Of a stretch of 49,955 nucleotides of DNA, positions 8,237 through 17,512 are shown piece by piece. The stretch spans positions 1-49,955 of the forward strand of contig JAYEMH010000007.1 in the NCBI GenBank assembly GCA_034717985.1, in the 5' to 3' direction. The notes under the pieces were generated by a model. That model did no database searches, was not told the origin of the DNA, and saw only the letters and a program-made list of their open reading frames with translations. The position numbers and the translations under genes were made by a program. The DNA is from JAYEMH01 sp034717985 [NCBI: Candidatus Ratteibacteria bacterium]. GTDB taxonomy: Bacteria > CAZDME01 > JAYEMH01. The first letter of the stretch is position 1. Each line of letters starts with the position of its first letter.

Positions 8237-9442
8237 ATGATTCCGATAGAGTTAATTTCTAAACTTGCGGTAGAAAATAAAGCCAGGATAATCTATCTGG
8301 TTATCGATGGATTGGGAGGTTTACCCTCAGAGGACGGAAAAACAGAATTGGAGTTTGCTTCTACACCTGAGTTGGATAAATTAGCCGGGGATTCTATCTG
8401 CGGGTTAAGTATTCCCGTCTCTTTCGGTATTACCCCGGGCAGCGGGCCGGGACACCTGAGTTTGTTTGGCTATGACCCGCTTAAATATGAAATTGGCCGG
8501 GGGGCTTTATCCGCGGCCGGGATTGGTTTTTATCAAGAAAAAAATGATTTAGCCGTTCGGATTAACTTTGCTACCCTGGATTCAGCCGGGCGGGTAAGTG
8601 ATAGACGGGCCGGAAGGATTTCTACCACCAGGGCGGCCCGGTTATGCCGGCTGCTTGAAGAAGGTCTTGATTTGAAGGAGATAAAAGTTTTTATCCGCTC
8701 AGTAAAGGAACATCGGGGAGTAGTGATTTTCCGCGGCAAGAAACTTTCGGATAGAATAACCGATTCGGACCCGCAGATTAGCGGGGTTTCCCCTCTGGCG
8801 GTAAAAGCAAAAGAAAAATCGGCCCAGGCAACCGCTAAAATGGTTAATCAATTTTTGTCTAAAGTAAAAAAGATTCTTAAAGACGAAAAACCGGCTAATA
8901 TGATTTTAATGAGGGGATTTGCCAAAGCTCCGCATCTTCCCCAAATGAAGGCTCTTTACAAATTAAATCCAGCGGTTATTGCCGGTTACCCGATGTATAA
9001 AGGTATTGCCAGACTTATGGGCATGGAAGTTCTTAAAACCGGGGAAAATATGGCAGGGGAATTTGAAACACTGGAGAAGAATTTTTCAAGGTTTAATTTC
9101 TTTTTTGTTCACATTAAAGGGACAGACAGCGCCGGTGAAGATGGTGATTTTAAACGGAAGGTTAAAGTTATTGAAGAGGTAGACGGGTATATTGCCGGAT
9201 TAAGGGCCTTGAATCCTGAGGTGCTGGTAGTGGCCGGCGATCATTCCACCCCGGCCGCTTTGAAACTGCACAGCTGGCATCCTAGTCCGTTTTTGTTGCA
9301 TTCTAAGTGGTGCCGCCGTGATGAGGTCAGGAGTTTTTCTGAAAAAGATTGTTTGCGGGGAGGGCTGGGTTTATTTTCCGCTTTAGATATTATGCCTTTA
9401 GTCCTGGCCAATGCAGGTAAGCTTAAAAAATTAGGAGCTTGA
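8237..9442 (+). CDS. apgM: 2,3-bisphosphoglycerate-independent phosphoglycerate mutase, archaeal (ApgM) type
   Basis: Interconverts 3- and 2-phosphoglycerate in glycolysis/gluconeogenesis; alkaline-phosphatase superfamily metalloenzyme. The 401-residue protein shows VIDGLGGLP (first metal Asp), the [16 protein letters not shown] phosphorylated-serine region, [27 protein letters not shown] and [15 protein letters not shown]. The GSGPGH variant is typical of genuine bacterial ApgM, in contrast to the second paralogue at 25770. Good ribosome site GGGAGGAA at 8225-8232. The gene ends one nucleotide before the trpB start, so trpB and trpA are probably transcribed with it. Confidence 0.9.
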   Translation: MIPIELISKLAVENKARIIYLVIDGLGGLPSEDGKTELEFASTPELDKLAGDSICGLSIPVSFGITPGSGPGHLSLFGYDPLKYEIGRGALSAAGIGFYQEKNDLAVRINFATLDSAGRVSDRRAGRISTTRAARLCRLLEEGLDLKEIKVFIRSVKEHRGVVIFRGKKLSDRITDSDPQISGVSPLAVKAKEKSAQATAKMVNQFLSKVKKILKDEKPANMILMRGFAKAPHLPQMKALYKLNPAVIAGYPMYKGIARLMGMEVLKTGENMAGEFETLEKNFSRFNFFFVHIKGTDSAGEDGDFKRKVKVIEEVDGYIAGLRALNPEVLVVAGDHSTPAALKLHSWHPSPFLLHSKWCRRDEVRSFSEKDCLRGGLGLFSALDIMPLVLANAGKLKKLGA

Positions 9443-9443
9443 A

Positions 9444-10640
9444 TTGGAAAGACAACCGAATACTCATGGATATTTTGGCCGGTTTGGCGGCCAATTTGTT
9501 CCGGAAACATTAATGCCGGCTTTGGAAGAATTAAGCCGGGTTTATACCAAAGCTAAAAAAGACAAAAATTTCCGCAAAGAACTGAATTATTATTTAAAAA
9601 ATTATGTCGGCCGGCCGACACCTCTTTATCGGGCGGAAAAACTTTCCAGGGCTTTAGGCGGGGCGAAAATTTATTTAAAAAGGGAGGATTTAGCTCATAC
9701 CGGAGCGCATAAAATCAATAATACCGTCGCTCAGGTACTTCTGGCTAAAAAGATGGGTAAGAAGCGGGTTATAGCCGAAACCGGAGCCGGGCAGCATGGC
9801 GTGGCGACGGCGACGGCGGCCGCTCTCTTTGGGCTGGATTGTGAAATTTATATGGGTGAAGAGGACATCAGACGGCAAGCCCTGAATGTCTACCGGATGG
9901 AATTATTAGGGACCAGGGTTAATCCTGTTTCGGCCGGCAGTAGAACCTTAAAGGACGCCATCAATGAAACCCTGCGTGACTGGGTAACCAATGTTCGGAC
10001 TACCCATTATGTTTTGGGTTCGGTGGTTGGGCCGCATCCTTTCCCGGTGATGGTCAGGGATTTTCAAACTATAATTGGAAAGGAAGCCCGCCGGCAGATT
10101 TTAAAAGAGGCGGGGCGGCTGCCCAGTTATTTAGTGGCCTGTGTCGGCGGCGGAAGTAACGCCATCGGATTGTTTTATCCCTTCCGGAAAGATCCGGTGA
10201 GGTTTATTGGTGTAGAAGCCGGAGGAGAAGGGATTCAATCCGGCCGGCATGCGGCTACGCTGGTTGCCGGAGAACTGGGGGTGCTGCATGGTAGTTTAAG
10301 TTATCTGATGCAGGATAAATTCGGTCAGGTTCTTCCCACCCACTCTGTTTCTGCCGGGTTGGATTATCCCAGTGTTGGTCCGGAACATAGTTTTTTCAAG
10401 GAGACCGGACGAGCCGAATATACGGCGGTTACCGACAAGGAGGCTATTGCCGGATTTCACCTTCTTTCCGAGTTAGAAGGAATCATTCCCGCCTTAGAGC
10501 CGGCTCATGCCATTGCCTATTTGAAAAAAATGGTTAATCGCTTGACTAAAAAGGATTTAGTGATACTTTGCCTTTCCGGACGGGGAGATAAAGATATTGA
10601 CCTTGTCAGACTCTGGGAGAAAAATGACTCGAATCGTTGA
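9444..10640 (+). CDS. trpB: Tryptophan synthase beta chain TrpB
   Basis: PLP enzyme condensing indole with serine. The 398-residue protein has the TrpB1 N-terminus ([13 protein letters not shown]), PLP lysine 90 in [32 protein letters not shown] for the PLP phosphate and the C-terminal LSGRGDKD. The start is a TTG at 9444, one nucleotide after the apgM stop, with AGGAG at 9433-9437. No ATG gives the conserved N-terminus, so the TTG call is firm. It overlaps trpA by 17 nt. Confidence 0.95.
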   Translation: MERQPNTHGYFGRFGGQFVPETLMPALEELSRVYTKAKKDKNFRKELNYYLKNYVGRPTPLYRAEKLSRALGGAKIYLKREDLAHTGAHKINNTVAQVLLAKKMGKKRVIAETGAGQHGVATATAAALFGLDCEIYMGEEDIRRQALNVYRMELLGTRVNPVSAGSRTLKDAINETLRDWVTNVRTTHYVLGSVVGPHPFPVMVRDFQTIIGKEARRQILKEAGRLPSYLVACVGGGSNAIGLFYPFRKDPVRFIGVEAGGEGIQSGRHAATLVAGELGVLHGSLSYLMQDKFGQVLPTHSVSAGLDYPSVGPEHSFFKETGRAEYTAVTDKEAIAGFHLLSELEGIIPALEPAHAIAYLKKMVNRLTKKDLVILCLSGRGDKDIDLVRLWEKNDSNR

Positions 10641-11436
10641 GCGGTTTAGAGAACTAAAAAAGAAGAAGCAAAAAGCCTTTATTGCCTTTTTGATGGGGGG
10701 CGACCCCAGCCTTAAGGAGACTGAATCTTTGGTTTATGAATTAGAGAAAAGGGACGTGGATATGATTGAAATCGGAGTTCCCTTTTCCGATCCGATTGCC
10801 GACGGGTCGACCATTCAAAGAGCCGGGGGGCGCGCCTTGAAAAATAAGGTTAGCTTAAAGGATATTCTTGATTTAGTAAAGAGGATCAGAAAAAAATCCC
10901 GGATTCCTTTGCTCATTATGACTTATTACAACCCGGTATTTAAATTCGGTCTGCAACATTTTGTCAAAGCGGCCAAAAAAGCCGGTCTTGACGGACTGAT
11001 TGTGCCTGATTTAACTCCTGAAGAGTCAGGTGAATTAGGCTCATTATGCCGGAGGCAAAATCTGGATTTGGTTTTTTTTATTGCTCCGACCAGCACTTTT
11101 AAAAGAATTGAACAGGTTAATTTGAAAAGCAGCGGTTTTATCTATGGTATTTCACTTTTAGGCGTAACCGGAGAGAGAAAAGTGCTTTTTCTGGGGATTA
11201 AGAAATTTCTTCAGCGGATAGAGAAACAGCTTAAATTGCCGTTAGCCATAGGTTTCGGCATCTCCGCGCCATGGCAGGCTCAAAAGATCGGTAGTCTTCC
11301 GGGGGTTTCCGGGATTATCGTGGGAAGCGCGATTGTAAAAAAAATAGAAGAGAGTTCAGGCAGGAAAGATTATCTGAAAAAAGTCGGCTCTTTTGTTGAA
11401 AGTTTAGTCCGCGGCCTGAAAGGGAAACAATACTAA
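10624..11436 (+). CDS. trpA: Tryptophan synthase alpha chain TrpA
   Basis: Cleaves indole-3-glycerol phosphate and channels indole to TrpB. The 270-residue TIM barrel shows [19 protein letters not shown] (both catalytic acids), [30 protein letters not shown] and the phosphate-binding IGFGIS and GIIVGSAIV segments. ATG 10624 follows GGGAG and sits inside the trpB end. An upstream in-frame start at 10597 adds non-conserved residues. It is the last gene of the interrupted tryptophan cluster. Confidence 0.94.
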   Translation: MTRIVERFRELKKKKQKAFIAFLMGGDPSLKETESLVYELEKRDVDMIEIGVPFSDPIADGSTIQRAGGRALKNKVSLKDILDLVKRIRKKSRIPLLIMTYYNPVFKFGLQHFVKAAKKAGLDGLIVPDLTPEESGELGSLCRRQNLDLVFFIAPTSTFKRIEQVNLKSSGFIYGISLLGVTGERKVLFLGIKKFLQRIEKQLKLPLAIGFGISAPWQAQKIGSLPGVSGIIVGSAIVKKIEESSGRKDYLKKVGSFVESLVRGLKGKQY

Positions 11437-11454
11437 ACAAAGGAAATTTTTAGT

Positions 11455-11483
11455 TTGCATTTAAAATGTATGTATGCTATATT
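11455..11483 (+). promoter_or_regulatory. Promoter of the zinc-ribbon gene
   Basis: TTGCAT (11455-11460), a 17-nt spacer and TATATT (11478-11483) lie 20 nt after the trpA stop, and the expected start of transcription is near 11490. The small downstream gene therefore seems to be its own unit. Confidence 0.55.
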
Positions 11484-11515
11484 TCTACAAAGCAATTATG
11501 GAAGGAGGATGAGTT

Positions 11516-11659
11516 ATGGAAGGTTATTGCGTTAAATGTAAGGCCAAGAAAGAAATGCAGGAGACTAAAGAGGTTACGATGAAAACCGGCCGCCGGGCGA
11601 TGAAAGGCAAATGTCCCGATTGCGGCACCGCTATGTTTAGAATTCTCGGAAAAAAATAA
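11516..11659 (+). CDS. Small zinc-ribbon protein (DUF5679-like)
   Basis: A 47-residue basic protein with two CxxC knuckles, CVKC near residue 5 and CPDC near residue 34, separated by a Lys-rich segment and ending MFRILGKK. This is the layout of the DUF5679 zinc-ribbon family. The ATG has a strong ribosome site (GGAAGGAGGA, 11500-11509). It has its own promoter and is followed by a terminator-like palindrome, so it is probably monocistronic. Function unknown; binding of zinc is inferred from the cysteine pattern only. Confidence 0.8.
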   Translation: MEGYCVKCKAKKEMQETKEVTMKTGRRAMKGKCPDCGTAMFRILGKK

Positions 11660-11693
11660 GCAAATCGGATATTTTATCAAATTTATCCTGGAG

Positions 11694-11713
11694 GGGGCAG
11701 GCATGCCTGCCCC
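11694..11713 (+). terminator. Perfect 20-nt palindrome, terminator-like
   Basis: GGGGCAGGCATGCCTGCCCC folds as an 8-bp GC-rich stem with a CATG loop, 34 nt after the zinc-ribbon stop, and is followed by a T-rich stretch (GTTGCTTTATTT). It probably ends transcription before the sugar-nucleotide genes. Confidence 0.65.
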
Positions 11714-11765
11714 GTTGCTTTATTTAATGGTCCTGTCAAAAAATGAAATTAAAGGAGTTCCTTGA

Positions 11766-12845
11766 ATGGTTGTAGCTTTAATTTTAGCTGGCGGAAGGGG
11801 AGAGCGTTTTTGGCCGAAAAGCCGAAAGAAATCACCCAAGCATTTATTGAAACTTTACGGCAAAAAATCTCTTTTGACTCAGACCGTAAAGAGATTGAAA
11901 AGTTTAGCTGCTCCTGAGCATATCTGGGTGGTTACCAATCAGGAACAGGCCAATTTAATCAGAGATGTATGGAAAAGAGAGGCCGTTAGAAATTCTCGCA
12001 TTTTAATCGAGCCGGAGGCAAGAGATACGGCGGCGGCTATCGGTCTGGCGGCTCTTAAAATGGAAAAAATCTATGGGCCGGAGACGATTATGCTGGTCGT
12101 ATCGGCTGACCACTGGATAGGAAAAACAAAGGTTTTCCAGGAGAGTCTGCGCCGCGGCATAGATTTATGCCGGCAAAAAAAAGGATTGGTAACTGTTGGA
12201 GTAAGGGCTGTTCGTCCGGAAATCGGATTTGGCTACATTGAAAAAGGAAGGCCGCATCCGGCGATACCCCGGGTTTTTAAAGTAAAGAGATTTATCGAAA
12301 AGCCTGGATTAGCCCGGGCAAAAAACTTCTCTCGCAGGTCAAAGTACCTCTGGAATTCAGGAATTTTTGTCTGGAAAATCGAAGAAATTTTGGCCGCTTT
12401 TAAAAAATATTTTCCGGCCGGTTTCAAATATTTATCTCAAATCGAGAAAGAGTCCGGCCGGCCAAATAAACAAAAGACCATTCTGGAAATTTATCGCCGG
12501 GTGAAAAAAGTCTCCATTGACTATGGGATAATGGAAAAGGCAGAAAATGTCTGGGTGGTAGAAGGAAAGTTTCCCTGGGAGGATGTTGGTTCCTGGGCGG
12601 CCTGGTCGGGAATTCAAAAGAAAGGGGCATCCGGAAACGTTTTGCTCGGGGAGGTTATTCCAATTAAGGTGAAGAATTCCATCATCTGGAGCGACAAGCG
12701 GCTGGTAGCAGCTCTGGGTATAGACAATTTAATTATCGTTGCTGAGAAAGATGCCGTTTTAGTTTGTGGGAAAGAGCACTCTCAGGAGATTAAAAAAATC
12801 ACGGCCAGGATTCGTCAAAAAAAGAAATGGCAGAAATACATCTAA
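11766..12845 (+). CDS. manC: Mannose-1-phosphate guanylyltransferase
   Basis: Makes GDP-mannose from mannose-1-phosphate and GTP for surface polysaccharide. The 359-residue protein has the nucleotidyltransferase signature LILAGGRGERFWP at the N-terminus, the SPKHLLKL lysine segment, VVSADHWIG, the FIEKP motif and YLWNSGIFVWK. The length fits a monofunctional GMP without the type II isomerase domain found in longer ManC proteins. AAAGGAG precedes the ATG at 11766. It is paired with a phosphomannomutase-like gene 18 nt downstream, which supplies its substrate. Confidence 0.9.
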   Translation: MVVALILAGGRGERFWPKSRKKSPKHLLKLYGKKSLLTQTVKRLKSLAAPEHIWVVTNQEQANLIRDVWKREAVRNSRILIEPEARDTAAAIGLAALKMEKIYGPETIMLVVSADHWIGKTKVFQESLRRGIDLCRQKKGLVTVGVRAVRPEIGFGYIEKGRPHPAIPRVFKVKRFIEKPGLARAKNFSRRSKYLWNSGIFVWKIEEILAAFKKYFPAGFKYLSQIEKESGRPNKQKTILEIYRRVKKVSIDYGIMEKAENVWVVEGKFPWEDVGSWAAWSGIQKKGASGNVLLGEVIPIKVKNSIIWSDKRLVAALGIDNLIIVAEKDAVLVCGKEHSQEIKKITARIRQKKKWQKYI

Positions 12846-12863
12846 AAAACGAAAATTGCGGTA

Positions 12864-14261
12864 ATGAACGAGACACCTAAAATAAAATTTGGGACTGACG
12901 GTTGGAGAGCGGTGGTTAATGAAGATTGCAGCCTTTCCAATATTAAATGTATCGCCCAGGCCATCGCCGACTATTTTAAAAAAGGAAAAATCATTGTCGG
13001 TTTTGATACACGCAATCTTTCTCCTGAGTTTGCTTCCGCCGCCGCCGCTGTCTTAAGCAGTAACGGATTTTCCGTAATTTTATCTAAAGATTACGTTCCC
13101 ACCCCTGTCCTTTCCTACAAGATTAAAGCCGAAAAAGCCGAAGCCGGGATAATGATTACCGCCAGCCATAACCCGGCCAAATACAACGGACTGAAAATAA
13201 AAGGGAGTTTTGCCGGGCCGGTAAATGAGCAGGTAACCAATCAAATCGAAATTTTATTGGATAAGAATCCGGTTAAAGAAACAGAAGATTCGAAAAATAG
13301 AATTATTACCGAGGATTTCAGCTCTGAGTATTTAGCCGGTGTGAAAAAATATATCAAGCAGGAATTTCTTAAGGAGAGCCGCTTCAAGGTTGTTATAGAC
13401 GGTATGTATGGCGCCGGGGGCGATTATTTGCCGCGCGCTTTAGAAGAGACTCCGGTTGAAATTAAAATGATACGGAATCAGAGGGACATCTCTTTCGGCG
13501 GAATCCGTCCCGAGCCAATTGCCGAGAATCTCCGGGCTTTGACGGAGAAGGTAAAAGAAGAAAAAGCCGCTCTTGGATTGGCGACGGATGGAGACGCAGA
13601 CCGATTGGGAATAGTCGATGCGGCGGGAAACTATATTAACGCCCAATTGGTTTTTTCTATGCTTTTACTGCATTTGCTTGAAAGCCGCCCCTGGCGAGGC
13701 GGCCTGGTTAAAAGTATTGCCTGTAGTTTTCTCCTTGATAAAATAGGCCGAAAGTTTCAACTGCCGATTTATGAGACGGCTATCGGTTTCAAGTATGCGG
13801 TTCAGTATATGCTTGACCAGGATATCCTGATGGCCGGCGAGGAAAGCGGCGGTTATGGATTTAAAGGACGACCGCCGGAAAGAGACGGGATACTGGCCGG
13901 ACTTCTACTTTTAGAAATGATGGGCAGAAGGAGGCAATCCTTAGGAGAAATCCTGAAATATCTGGAGAAAGAATTCGGGCCGTCTTTTTATCAAAGGGTA
14001 GATGTGCCGTGTTCTCCAATCAAAAAAGAGGAATACCTGAAAAAGCTCAGAGACTCCTTACCGAAAAGTTTGGGAAGAAAAAAAGTGAAGAATGTTAATT
14101 CAAAAGATGGCTATAAATTCATCCTTGAGGATGAAAGTTGGCTTCTAATGCGGTTCTCCGGTACCGAACCATTACTGCGTATTTATACGGAGGCAAAATC
14201 CTTAGAGGATGTTCAGCAATTGCTCCTTGAAGGCAAAAGAATGGCCGGTGTTGAGTTCTAA
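12864..14261 (+). CDS. Phosphoglucomutase/phosphomannomutase family protein
   Basis: Alpha-D-phosphohexomutase moving phosphate between C6 and C1. The 465-residue protein shows FGTDGWRA at the N-terminus, the phosphoserine loop TASHNPAKYNG with Ser101, the metal loop ATDGDADR, the sugar-binding EESGGYG and the C-terminal RFSGTEPLLRIYTE phosphate-binding motif. Next to manC, phosphomannomutase activity (ManB) is likely, but specificity for glucose or mannose cannot be read from these motifs. The ribosome site before ATG 12864 is weak. Confidence 0.88.
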   Translation: MNETPKIKFGTDGWRAVVNEDCSLSNIKCIAQAIADYFKKGKIIVGFDTRNLSPEFASAAAAVLSSNGFSVILSKDYVPTPVLSYKIKAEKAEAGIMITASHNPAKYNGLKIKGSFAGPVNEQVTNQIEILLDKNPVKETEDSKNRIITEDFSSEYLAGVKKYIKQEFLKESRFKVVIDGMYGAGGDYLPRALEETPVEIKMIRNQRDISFGGIRPEPIAENLRALTEKVKEEKAALGLATDGDADRLGIVDAAGNYINAQLVFSMLLLHLLESRPWRGGLVKSIACSFLLDKIGRKFQLPIYETAIGFKYAVQYMLDQDILMAGEESGGYGFKGRPPERDGILAGLLLLEMMGRRRQSLGEILKYLEKEFGPSFYQRVDVPCSPIKKEEYLKKLRDSLPKSLGRKKVKNVNSKDGYKFILEDESWLLMRFSGTEPLLRIYTEAKSLEDVQQLLLEGKRMAGVEF

Positions 14262-14279
14262 TTGGGGAAGGGAAATAAA

Positions 14280-14825
14280 ATGAAAAGGAAAAAATCGATT
14301 TTTAGAGAATATCTGGAGACGGTGATTATCGCCGTGGTTTTAGCCCTCTTTATTCGTACATTCATTGTTCAATCTTTTAAGATTCCCTCTGATTCTATGG
14401 TGCCCACTTTACAGTCAAAGCCTATCAATGACCGCATCATGGCAAATAAATTCATTTACAAATTTCATCCGCCCAGACGAGGAGACATCGTTGTTTTTCG
14501 TTCGCCGGCAGAACCCAAGAAAAATTTTATTAAAAGAGTGATTGCCGTTGGCGGGGAGGAAGTAGAAATAAAAAACGGAGATATTTACATTGATAGACTT
14601 AAGCTGACTGAACCCGAGGAAATTGTCAATATTTATTATTACGCTTCCGGGTCGTCCTATGGAAGCGGAAAAATTGAGGTGCCTTTAGGCCATTTTTATG
14701 TTTTAGGCGATAATAGCGCCAATAGCCAGGACAGCCGTTATTGGGGATTTGTGCCCGGGGAAAATGTTGTCGGCAAGGCGCTGTTTATTTTTTGGCCTCC
14801 TTATCGAATCGGAAAGGTAAGATAG
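14280..14825 (+). CDS. lepB: Signal peptidase I LepB
   Basis: Membrane-bound Ser/Lys protease that removes signal peptides of exported proteins. The 181-residue protein has one N-terminal transmembrane helix (about residues 12-30), catalytic Ser39 in IPSDSMVPTL, catalytic Lys85 in NFIKRVIAVGG and the GDNSANSQDSRYWG box. ATG 14280 with GGGGAAGGG 7 nt upstream is preferred over the in-frame TTG at 14262, which would place the ribosome site inside the coding sequence. It probably forms a unit with manC and the mutase. Confidence 0.93.
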   Translation: MKRKKSIFREYLETVIIAVVLALFIRTFIVQSFKIPSDSMVPTLQSKPINDRIMANKFIYKFHPPRRGDIVVFRSPAEPKKNFIKRVIAVGGEEVEIKNGDIYIDRLKLTEPEEIVNIYYYASGSSYGSGKIEVPLGHFYVLGDNSANSQDSRYWGFVPGENVVGKALFIFWPPYRIGKVR

Positions 14826-14850
14826 GTTCTAAGAGATTTCAACTTTAATT

Positions 14851-14999
14851 ACCAATAACCAAGATACAAGTTACAAACAATCACCAATATTCAATAACCA
14901 ATTACCAAACATGATTTTACTATATTTTTTGGTTATTTGAATTTGGTTACTGGTCATTGTTTGATTATTGTTTCTTGATTATTGGTTATTTTATTGACA
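14851..14999. repeat. Dispersed AT-rich repeat R, copy 1 (opposite orientation to copies 2 and 3)
   Basis: Iterated words ACCAATAACC, AAGATACAAG, TCACCAATATTC are followed by a central ATATTTTTTGGTTATTTGAA and words of the complementary sense. Its reverse complement aligns with copies at 16516-16707 and 22571-22747. Arms within the copy are mutually complementary, so it can fold into a long hairpin. It ends at TTGACA, which here is the -35 box of a full promoter. Confidence 0.75.
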
Positions 15000-15022
15000 A
15001 GGCACCGAAGAGGTGGTATAAA
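14994..15022 (+). promoter_or_regulatory. Consensus promoter for the TonB-like gene
   Basis: TTGACA (14994-14999), 17-nt spacer, TATAAA (15017-15022). Transcription would start near 15029, 20 nt before the TTG start codon at 15049. The -35 box is the last six bases of dispersed repeat copy 1. Confidence 0.7.
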
Positions 15023-15048
15023 AAAGAAAAACACCCGGGGGAATCCAG

Positions 15049-15681
15049 TTGGGCAGTTATTCATTATTGAGGCTCAGTTTTGTCATTTCTTTATGTATCC
15101 ATTTCAGCCTGGGTTTTTTGCCTTGTTTTACTCCCCCCCAAGCTCATCAATCACCCTCAAAATTCATGGAGGTAGTTTTTTCAAAAGTCAGGAAAAACAA
15201 AGTTTCGGCTGGAGATAAAAAGAAGATAGCAGAGAATAATCCGGTAGAGTTAAAGAAAGCAAACCGGGCGGCTGATGTTTGTGCTCAGCCGATAGAGAAA
15301 AAGTATTACGAAGAGACGAATGATAAGAAGGTGATAATTGCCGAGCAATTTGAACTTGATTTGATTAATCTTGAAGGCAATTGCTCATCCAATTTATTTT
15401 TTGACTACGCTCATCTTTTGCGAGCTTGCATACAAAAGGAGATAATCTACCCTTCGCCGGCTTTTAACCAAAATATTCAGGGCAGGGTTCAGCTGAAATT
15501 TATCCTTTTGCCCGATGGCAATTTAAAAAATGTCTATATTGTGGAATCGTCGAATTATTTAATTCTTGACACCGCCGCAATTAATGCCATAGAAAAAGCC
15601 AATCCGTTTCCTCCGTTTCCCGGGAATTTGAGAGCCAAAGAGCTTTTCGTCAAGGTTCCGATCATTTATAAACCAAACTAA
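15049..15681 (+). CDS. TonB-like protein with C-terminal energy-transducer domain
   Basis: A 210-residue protein with an N-terminal hydrophobic anchor (about residues 6-28), a Lys/Ala-rich periplasm-spanning linker, and a C-terminal domain (about residues 130-210) matching the TonB_C pattern: QGRVQLKFILLPDGNLKNVYIVESSNYLILDTAAINAIEKA followed by PFPPFP. It would link an inner-membrane motor to outer-membrane receptors, or act as a general periplasmic scaffold. No ExbB/ExbD is in the window. The start is TTG with GGGGG 8-13 nt upstream; no ATG would keep the anchor. Confidence 0.75.
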   Translation: MGSYSLLRLSFVISLCIHFSLGFLPCFTPPQAHQSPSKFMEVVFSKVRKNKVSAGDKKKIAENNPVELKKANRAADVCAQPIEKKYYEETNDKKVIIAEQFELDLINLEGNCSSNLFFDYAHLLRACIQKEIIYPSPAFNQNIQGRVQLKFILLPDGNLKNVYIVESSNYLILDTAAINAIEKANPFPPFPGNLRAKELFVKVPIIYKPN

Positions 15682-15684
15682 AGA

Positions 15685-15766
15685 CCGTATATCGTATTCC
15701 GTATTTCGTATACCGCAAGTATTTTTTCCTGTTTAAGAATCACGATATACGAACGACAGTATACGG
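15685..15766. repeat. Palindromic repeat of the CGTATTTCGTAT family
   Basis: Left arm 15685-15714 (CCGTATATCGTATTCC, GTATTTCGTATAC) faces the right arm 15742-15766 (CGATATACGAAC, AGTATACGGA) across a short AT-rich loop. The same words recur at 22519-22590 next to repeat R copy 3. Confidence 0.6.
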
Positions 15767-15777
15767 AAGACGAAAAT

Positions 15778-16497
15778 ATGTATGTAGAAAAAAATTATCG
15801 TGGGTCTGTTAAAGAAGAAGACCTGGTAAATTTCACCGTAAGAGAAAAGGAGACAGATCTTTTAATTTCGGCTGACAAGGATTTAAGACGGATTGCCCGG
15901 CAGGCAATTTTAGACGGGCGTAAAATCCTGGAAGATTATATCAAGTATCATCCCGATTTTTCTATCACGCTTGCACCTTATCACCCTGAACCGAAGGCGC
16001 CGGCCTTGATTCAAGAGATGGCGGAGGCCGCCGGTTTAGCAGGGGTGGGTCCGATGGCTGCGGTTGCCGGACTTTTTGCTCAGAAAGCGGGAGAAGCTCT
16101 CCTGCCATTCTCCTCTCAGGTGTTGGTAGAAAACGGAGGAGATGTTTTTATTACCACTAAGAAAAAAAGGAGGATTGGAATATATACCGAGAATGGTAAT
16201 TTTGGTGATAAATTGGCATTGGAAGTTTCTCCGGAAGATTCTCCGTTGGGGATTTGTACTTCATCCGGGAAACTCGGCCATTCTTTAAGTTTTGGAAAAG
16301 CTGATGCGGTAGTTGTTCTCTCCCATCAGGCCAGCTTAGCTGATGCTGCGGCTACAGCGATAGGCAACCGGGTGAAAAATATAAAGGATATATCTTTAGC
16401 TTTAGCCTGGGGAAAAACTATTTCCGGTATTATGGGCATTTTAATTATGATAGATAAGAAAATTGCTGTTTGGGGAAGAATGAATTTAGTAGTGTAA
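15778..16497 (+). CDS. UPF0280 family protein (ApbE-like fold)
   Basis: A 239-residue cytosolic protein recognised by the order of motifs of the UPF0280 family: YRGSVKEEDLVNFTVREKETDLLI at the start, GVGPMAAVAGLFA, VENGGDVFI (similar to the FMN-site GGD of ApbE flavin transferases), GICTSSGKLGHSLSFGKADAVVV and LADAAATAIGN. The biochemical function is unknown. Homology to ApbE suggests flavin or thiamine-related chemistry, but that is inference. The start at 15778 directly follows the palindromic repeat and lacks a clear ribosome site. Confidence 0.8.
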   Translation: MYVEKNYRGSVKEEDLVNFTVREKETDLLISADKDLRRIARQAILDGRKILEDYIKYHPDFSITLAPYHPEPKAPALIQEMAEAAGLAGVGPMAAVAGLFAQKAGEALLPFSSQVLVENGGDVFITTKKKRRIGIYTENGNFGDKLALEVSPEDSPLGICTSSGKLGHSLSFGKADAVVVLSHQASLADAAATAIGNRVKNIKDISLALAWGKTISGIMGILIMIDKKIAVWGRMNLVV

Positions 16498-16515
16498 AAA
16501 GTTGTATGGAGATAA

Positions 16516-16707
16516 AATAACCAAGATACAAGAAACAATAACCAAATAATAACCAATAACCAAATTCAAATAACCAAAAAATATGATAAAATTAGTAATA
16601 AACTGATAGGTTTGATGATTGGTTATTGAATATTGATGATTGTTTGTAACTTGTATCTTGGTGATTGGTGATTTAGGTAATTGGTGATTTAATAGATATC
16701 TTTGACA
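16516..16707. repeat. Dispersed AT-rich repeat R, copy 2
   Basis: Starts with ATAACCAAGATACAAG, runs through ACCAAATAATAACCAATAAC and AATTCAAATAACCAAAAAAT, then the complementary arm TTGGTTATTGAATATTGATG, AACTTGTATCTTGGTGATTGG. It ends with the tail GGTGATTTAATAGATATC followed by TTTGACA, shared almost base for base with copy 3. It lies directly upstream of nadE. Confidence 0.75.
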
Positions 16708-16735
16708 AAACGGTAAGTTTATTCGGGAGGGAAGA

Positions 16736-17512
16736 ATGCAAAGTTTTGAGATAAATCCTTTGAAAGTTAAAAAGCAGTTAGTTGAATTCATAAAGGAAGA
16801 GGTAGATAAGCGGGGATTTTCTAAGGTTGTTATCGGGCTTTCCGGCGGAATTGATTCTACCGTAGCGGCTTATCTGGCCGTAAAAGCCTTAGGGAAGGAT
16901 AACGTGATAGGATTATTACTGCCTTATGGGAAAGCTTTTATAACCGATCTAACCATCGCCAGACTGGCTGCCGAGAACCTTAAGATAGAAACTAAAGAGA
17001 TTGATATCTCTGCAGCGGTTGATGCCGCCTGTTTTTTAGTCGGGTGTGCGCGGGATAAAGTTGGAAAAGGAAATATTATGGCCCGGATACGGATGATTAT
17101 TCTCTACGACCGTTCCCGCTTTTTAAATGCGCTGGTTTTAGGCACCGGCAATAGAAGCGAAAGTCTTTTAGGTTATTGCACTCTCTGGGGAGACATGGCC
17201 TGTGCTATCGCCCCGCTGGGCAGTTTGTATAAAACACAGGTTTACACCTTAGCCAATCATCTGGGTATTCCTCAGACAATTATCAAAAAGCCTCCTTCGG
17301 CCGGGTTATGGGAGGGCCAGATTGACGAAGATGAATTAGGGGTTACTTATAAAGAAGCTGACCGTTTATTATATTTTATGGTTGATAAGAAATATAATTT
17401 TGACCGATTACGGCGGGAGGGATTTCAGTCAAGTTTCATTTATCGGGTAAAAAGTATCTTAGCCCAGGCTGCATTTAAGAGACAATGGCCGGCGGTGCCG
17501 AAACGCAGTTAG
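16736..17512 (+). CDS. nadE: NH3-dependent NAD+ synthetase
   Basis: Amidates nicotinic-acid adenine dinucleotide in the last step of NAD synthesis. The 258-residue protein has the ATP pyrophosphatase P-loop LSGGIDSTVAAYLA, the GTGNRSESLLGYCTLWGD segment, IAPLGSLYKTQVY and KKPPSAGLWEGQIDEDELG. There is no N-terminal glutaminase (nitrilase) domain, so it belongs to the short ammonia-dependent form. GGGAGGGAAG lies 5 nt before the ATG. The 3' end overlaps the convergent glnA by four bases; glutamine synthetase nearby concerns the same ammonia pool, but a regulatory link is inference. Confidence 0.93.
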   Translation: MQSFEINPLKVKKQLVEFIKEEVDKRGFSKVVIGLSGGIDSTVAAYLAVKALGKDNVIGLLLPYGKAFITDLTIARLAAENLKIETKEIDISAAVDAACFLVGCARDKVGKGNIMARIRMIILYDRSRFLNALVLGTGNRSESLLGYCTLWGDMACAIAPLGSLYKTQVYTLANHLGIPQTIIKKPPSAGLWEGQIDEDELGVTYKEADRLLYFMVDKKYNFDRLRREGFQSSFIYRVKSILAQAAFKRQWPAVPKRS

